Shown piece by piece: positions 61,879-64,000 of a DNA stretch of 64,000 bases. The translations under genes were made by a program, and so were the position numbers. Where the stretch lies: assembly GCA_024178355.1 (NCBI GenBank), contig JAMZNZ010000006.1:186001-250000 (forward strand), read 5' to 3'. The DNA is from Maricaulaceae bacterium EIL42A08. GTDB taxonomy: Bacteria > Pseudomonadota > Alphaproteobacteria > Caulobacterales > Maricaulaceae. The notes beneath the pieces are model-generated. The model searched no databases and was not told the origin of the DNA. It worked only from the letters and a program-made list of their open reading frames with translations. The first letter of the stretch is position 1, and every line of letters begins with the position of its first letter.

Positions 61879-63507
61879 TTAAACCGCCTTCACCGCGCTG
61901 ATAAAGGTAGAGATGCGGCCGGCGAGTTGATTGGAGGTCGTGTCGACCTGGCTTGAGGCTGTCTGCATGGTCTGGGCCTGACGGACCGCATCGCGGATCG
62001 CTTGAGAGATGGTCTCGACGCCAACCGAGGATTCCGACACCGCGTCGGCGGCTTCCTGGGCGTTTGACGAGATCTCGCGCACAGCTGCAGCCTATTGCTC
62101 CGCCGTGCTGCTGGTGGTTTCGGCCTGACCGCGAATACTATCAAGGGCCGTGCCGATGGCACCCGCGCTCGAGGCGACGCGTTCAGAGCGGTCCCGCAGG
62201 GACTGGATTTGTGCCCCGATCTGCTCTGTAAGGGTCTGCGTCTGGCCTGCCAGCGCCTTCACCTCTTCAGCCACAACCGCAAAGCCTTTCCCCGCCTCAC
62301 CGGCGCGTGCCGCCTCGATGGTGGCGTTCAGGGCCAACAGGTTGGTCTGTTCTGCCACACCGCTGATGGACCCAAGCAGGTCGGTCATTCCGCCAACGGC
62401 TTCGACCATGGCATCAAGCTCGCTCTGCGCGGTTTGCGATTGTTCGGTGGCGTCAGCCGCACCGCCAGCGGTCGCCTGGGCAGCTCGCAGAATTTCCGAG
62501 ATGGATGCTGAGAGCTCCTCAGCCGAACTCGCAACGGTTTGCACATTGGCCGAAGATTCCGTCGACGATGACGCCACAGAGCTGGCACGCTCGCCAATGG
62601 ACGTGGTGATGTCGGCCACCGAGCCGGATGCGGCCTTCAGCTGCTCACCAGCCTCGGTCAGCGCTTCCACACTGCGCAGTGCCTCAGCCTCAAAGGTGGC
62701 GATCAGCTCCTCCAGAGCTTTTGCGCGCCGCTCGCGGGCTTCGGCTTCTGATTTGCGTGCCTCAAGCGCGTTCAATTCCTTCAGGCGTGCACGCAGGGTC
62801 TCCTGAGCGGCGGCCATCTGGCCCAGCTCATCGCGCAAATCTGTGTAGGGAGTCTCAGTGTCGTAATCGCCTTCTGCCAGTCCCTCGACCCGATTGATCA
62901 GGGCGCTGATTGGCTTTGAAAGCGATTTGACGATCAGGAAGGCCAGGGCACTGCAAACCACCGCACCAATGGCGCATACGACCAGCACAACAATCATGGT
63001 GAGCGATGACAGCGCGGTGTAGGTGGAGTTCAGCGCTGCAACCTCTTCGCCGACCTGGGCGTGCATGATGTCTGCGCGCTCCAGCATTTGCGGTCCAAGC
63101 TCGCCAATCTGCTCATAGGCAGCTGCATCCCCGCCGACGAGAGCTTCAAAGGCTGTGTTGAACTCTTCAACCAGATCAGTGAATTCAACGATCTGGTCCT
63201 GGGAAAATATACCGGAGCCGGACAGCGCTTCGATCTGGGCGATTGCCGCATTGGCATGGCTAGAGACGTCCTCGCGGCGCTCACTGGCCCCTGTGGCAAG
63301 CCAGGCAAAGGCGGCAAGATTAGCGTTGCTGACGTCTTCCTGAATACTTGAGACCTGAGTATTGACCTCAAACGCAGAATCCAGGGCACCAAAGTCCTGA
63401 CCCAATCGCATCAGCATTACGACGGTCACAGCCGCCATCACCAGAATGCCCGCACAGGCAATGGCAAAGCCCCCGCCGAGGCGCCACCTGATCGATAAAT
63501 TATCCAT
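61879..63507 (-). pseudogene. Methyl-accepting chemotaxis protein broken by an in-frame TAG
   Basis: 543 codons from ATG 63507 with one TAG at 62092-62094. Domains: membrane helix at 10-35, ~150-residue periplasmic region, second helix ([23 protein letters not shown]), HAMP, and a long signalling coiled coil with hairpin tip ([20 protein letters not shown]). After the TAG the frame continues directly with AAAVREISSNAQEAADAV and runs to the TAA at 61879. In related MCPs the block just before AAA reads EEQ, so the interrupted position is a probable Gln codon (CAG to TAG). Without read-through the last ~71 residues, the second half of the coiled coil, would be lost and signalling would fail. Confidence 0.88.
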
Positions 63508-63807
63508 GGTATTTCATCCCTGTACCCGATCAGGCACTAGTGCGGTTCAGGTGATTAATGAAACTTGAACAGTTATTCCATTATGAAATATCACATTAAT
63601 AATACGGATATAAAACCTGATTTCTATTATGGAGATTTAGGCATCTTTTTATTTCAATAAAAATCTCACTCTATACAATACAGGCTATCTTCGCTTTTTT
63701 TGAAATTAATGTGCGATTAAGAGTTTGCATCGCTTCGTCATGCGGCGCGGCACCTGATGATCAGTCGTGCCTTTACTTGCATTCTCAAAAGAGCCGGAGA
63801 CTCTGAC
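63508..63807. other. AT-rich divergent promoter region
   Basis: A 300-base gap between the MCP and pseudoazurin genes. The part at ~63540-63740 is strikingly AT-rich against the surrounding GC-rich DNA (runs such as TTTTTATTTCAATAAAAAT). No gene or clear FNR-type box is visible; TTGAAATTAATG-type stretches could form promoter elements. Confidence 0.5.
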
Positions 63808-64000
63808 ATGAAGACGACTTTTCTTTGCGGGGCGCTTGCTGCGCTGGCCCTCGCGCCTGCCGCACTGGCTGAAGAACATCGCATCGAGATGCGCAATATC
63901 GGCTCAGACGCCCAGCCCATGGTGTTTCAGCCCGCCTTTGTGCAGGCCGAGGTTGGCGACACCATCGTGATCGTCAACGCTATGGGTGCCCATAATGTTC
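63808..64000 (+). CDS. Pseudoazurin-like blue copper protein (5' part)
   Basis: The first 64 codons before the right edge. A signal peptide (MKTTFLCGALAALALAPAALA) is followed by EHRIEMRNIGSDAQPMVFQPAFVQAEVGDTIVIVN and GAHNV, closely patterned on pseudoazurin; the His of AHNV is the first type 1 copper ligand. The Cys, His and Met ligands lie beyond the window. Pseudoazurin carries electrons in the periplasm, often to nitrite or nitrous oxide reductases; here the nearest copper enzyme is the multicopper oxidase. GGAG precedes the ATG. Confidence 0.88.
   Translation, partial: MKTTFLCGALAALALAPAALAEEHRIEMRNIGSDAQPMVFQPAFVQAEVGDTIVIVNAMGAHNV

Noticed and set aside
59107-63507. Reassignment of TAG to an amino acid in this genome
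   Set aside because: Many intact genes here (for example nusA, xthA, pheT, the gene ending at 24197) stop normally at TAG, so general recoding is unlikely; only two genes show an internal TAG.
1-64000. tRNA, rRNA, CRISPR or transposase
   Set aside because: I looked for T-loop-like GTTCGA stretches outside genes, spaced direct repeats and transposase motifs and found none convincing; GGTTCGAA at about 16310 and a similar match near 60379 lie inside genes.

Overview
The window is a high-GC, gene-dense stretch of an alphaproteobacterial chromosome. Gene content and order point to the Caulobacterales/Maricaulales side of the class (Maricaulis/Oceanicaulis-like); this placement is inferred from family recognition and synteny, not from a search. 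Supporting signs are an sdhCDAB operon, a Fur with only one cysteine, a YlxR-L7Ae fusion beside nusA-infB, the order ybeY-phoH-miaB-fur and lnt-XRE regulator-metK-trmB, and an IF-3 of the non-AUG-start type.

Layout. 0-7.6 kb is mixed accessory metabolism: the start of an mmsA gene, a small Inh-like inhibitor, an alginate-export type porin, an arsenic cassette (arsC-aqpS divergent from arsR, with a clear inverted-repeat operator), two tandem PlsC-type acyltransferases and a CreD-like envelope protein. 7.7-11.2 kb is sdhCDAB with its terminator. 11.4-16.9 kb carries an SDR, an M61-like peptidase, a DUF885 protein and a DMT-type transporter. 17.0-22.8 kb is rimP-nusA-ylxR/L7Ae-infB, whose leader has a good promoter followed by a strong terminator hairpin. 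24.2-35.7 kb is a long leftward housekeeping cluster (trmB, metK, XRE regulator, lnt, corC, ybeY, phoH, miaB, fur, rimI, tsaB, nfuA), interrupted by a HAD phosphatase on the opposite strand that overlaps both neighbours. 35.8-46.0 kb holds a universal stress protein, an ATP-grasp protein, a PfkB kinase, a GGDEF-EAL protein, exonuclease III and two glycosyltransferases. 46.1-55.7 kb is the infC-rpmI-rplT-pheS-pheT set, split by two insertions: three secreted proteins built from eight copies of one ~130-residue domain between infC and rpmI, and a membrane-anchored unknown between pheS and pheT. 55.7-64 kb is accessory: a nucleotidyltransferase-like protein, a lipoprotein, envelope proteins, a multicopper oxidase, a pseudoazurin start, and two genes each broken by one in-frame TAG.

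How it fits together. Most genes are housekeeping. The regulatory signals stand out: an ArsR operator, a perfect 10+10 bp palindrome at the metK start, a promoter-terminator leader ahead of rimP, and a probable AUA start codon for infC. The most distinctive accessory content is the secreted repeat family at 46.9-50.7 kb. Neighbouring genes are packed tightly: ATGA start/stop overlaps are frequent, and six of the ten convergent gene pairs overlap by exactly four bases, five of them on the palindrome CTAG. I saw no tRNA, rRNA, CRISPR array, insertion sequence or phage gene.
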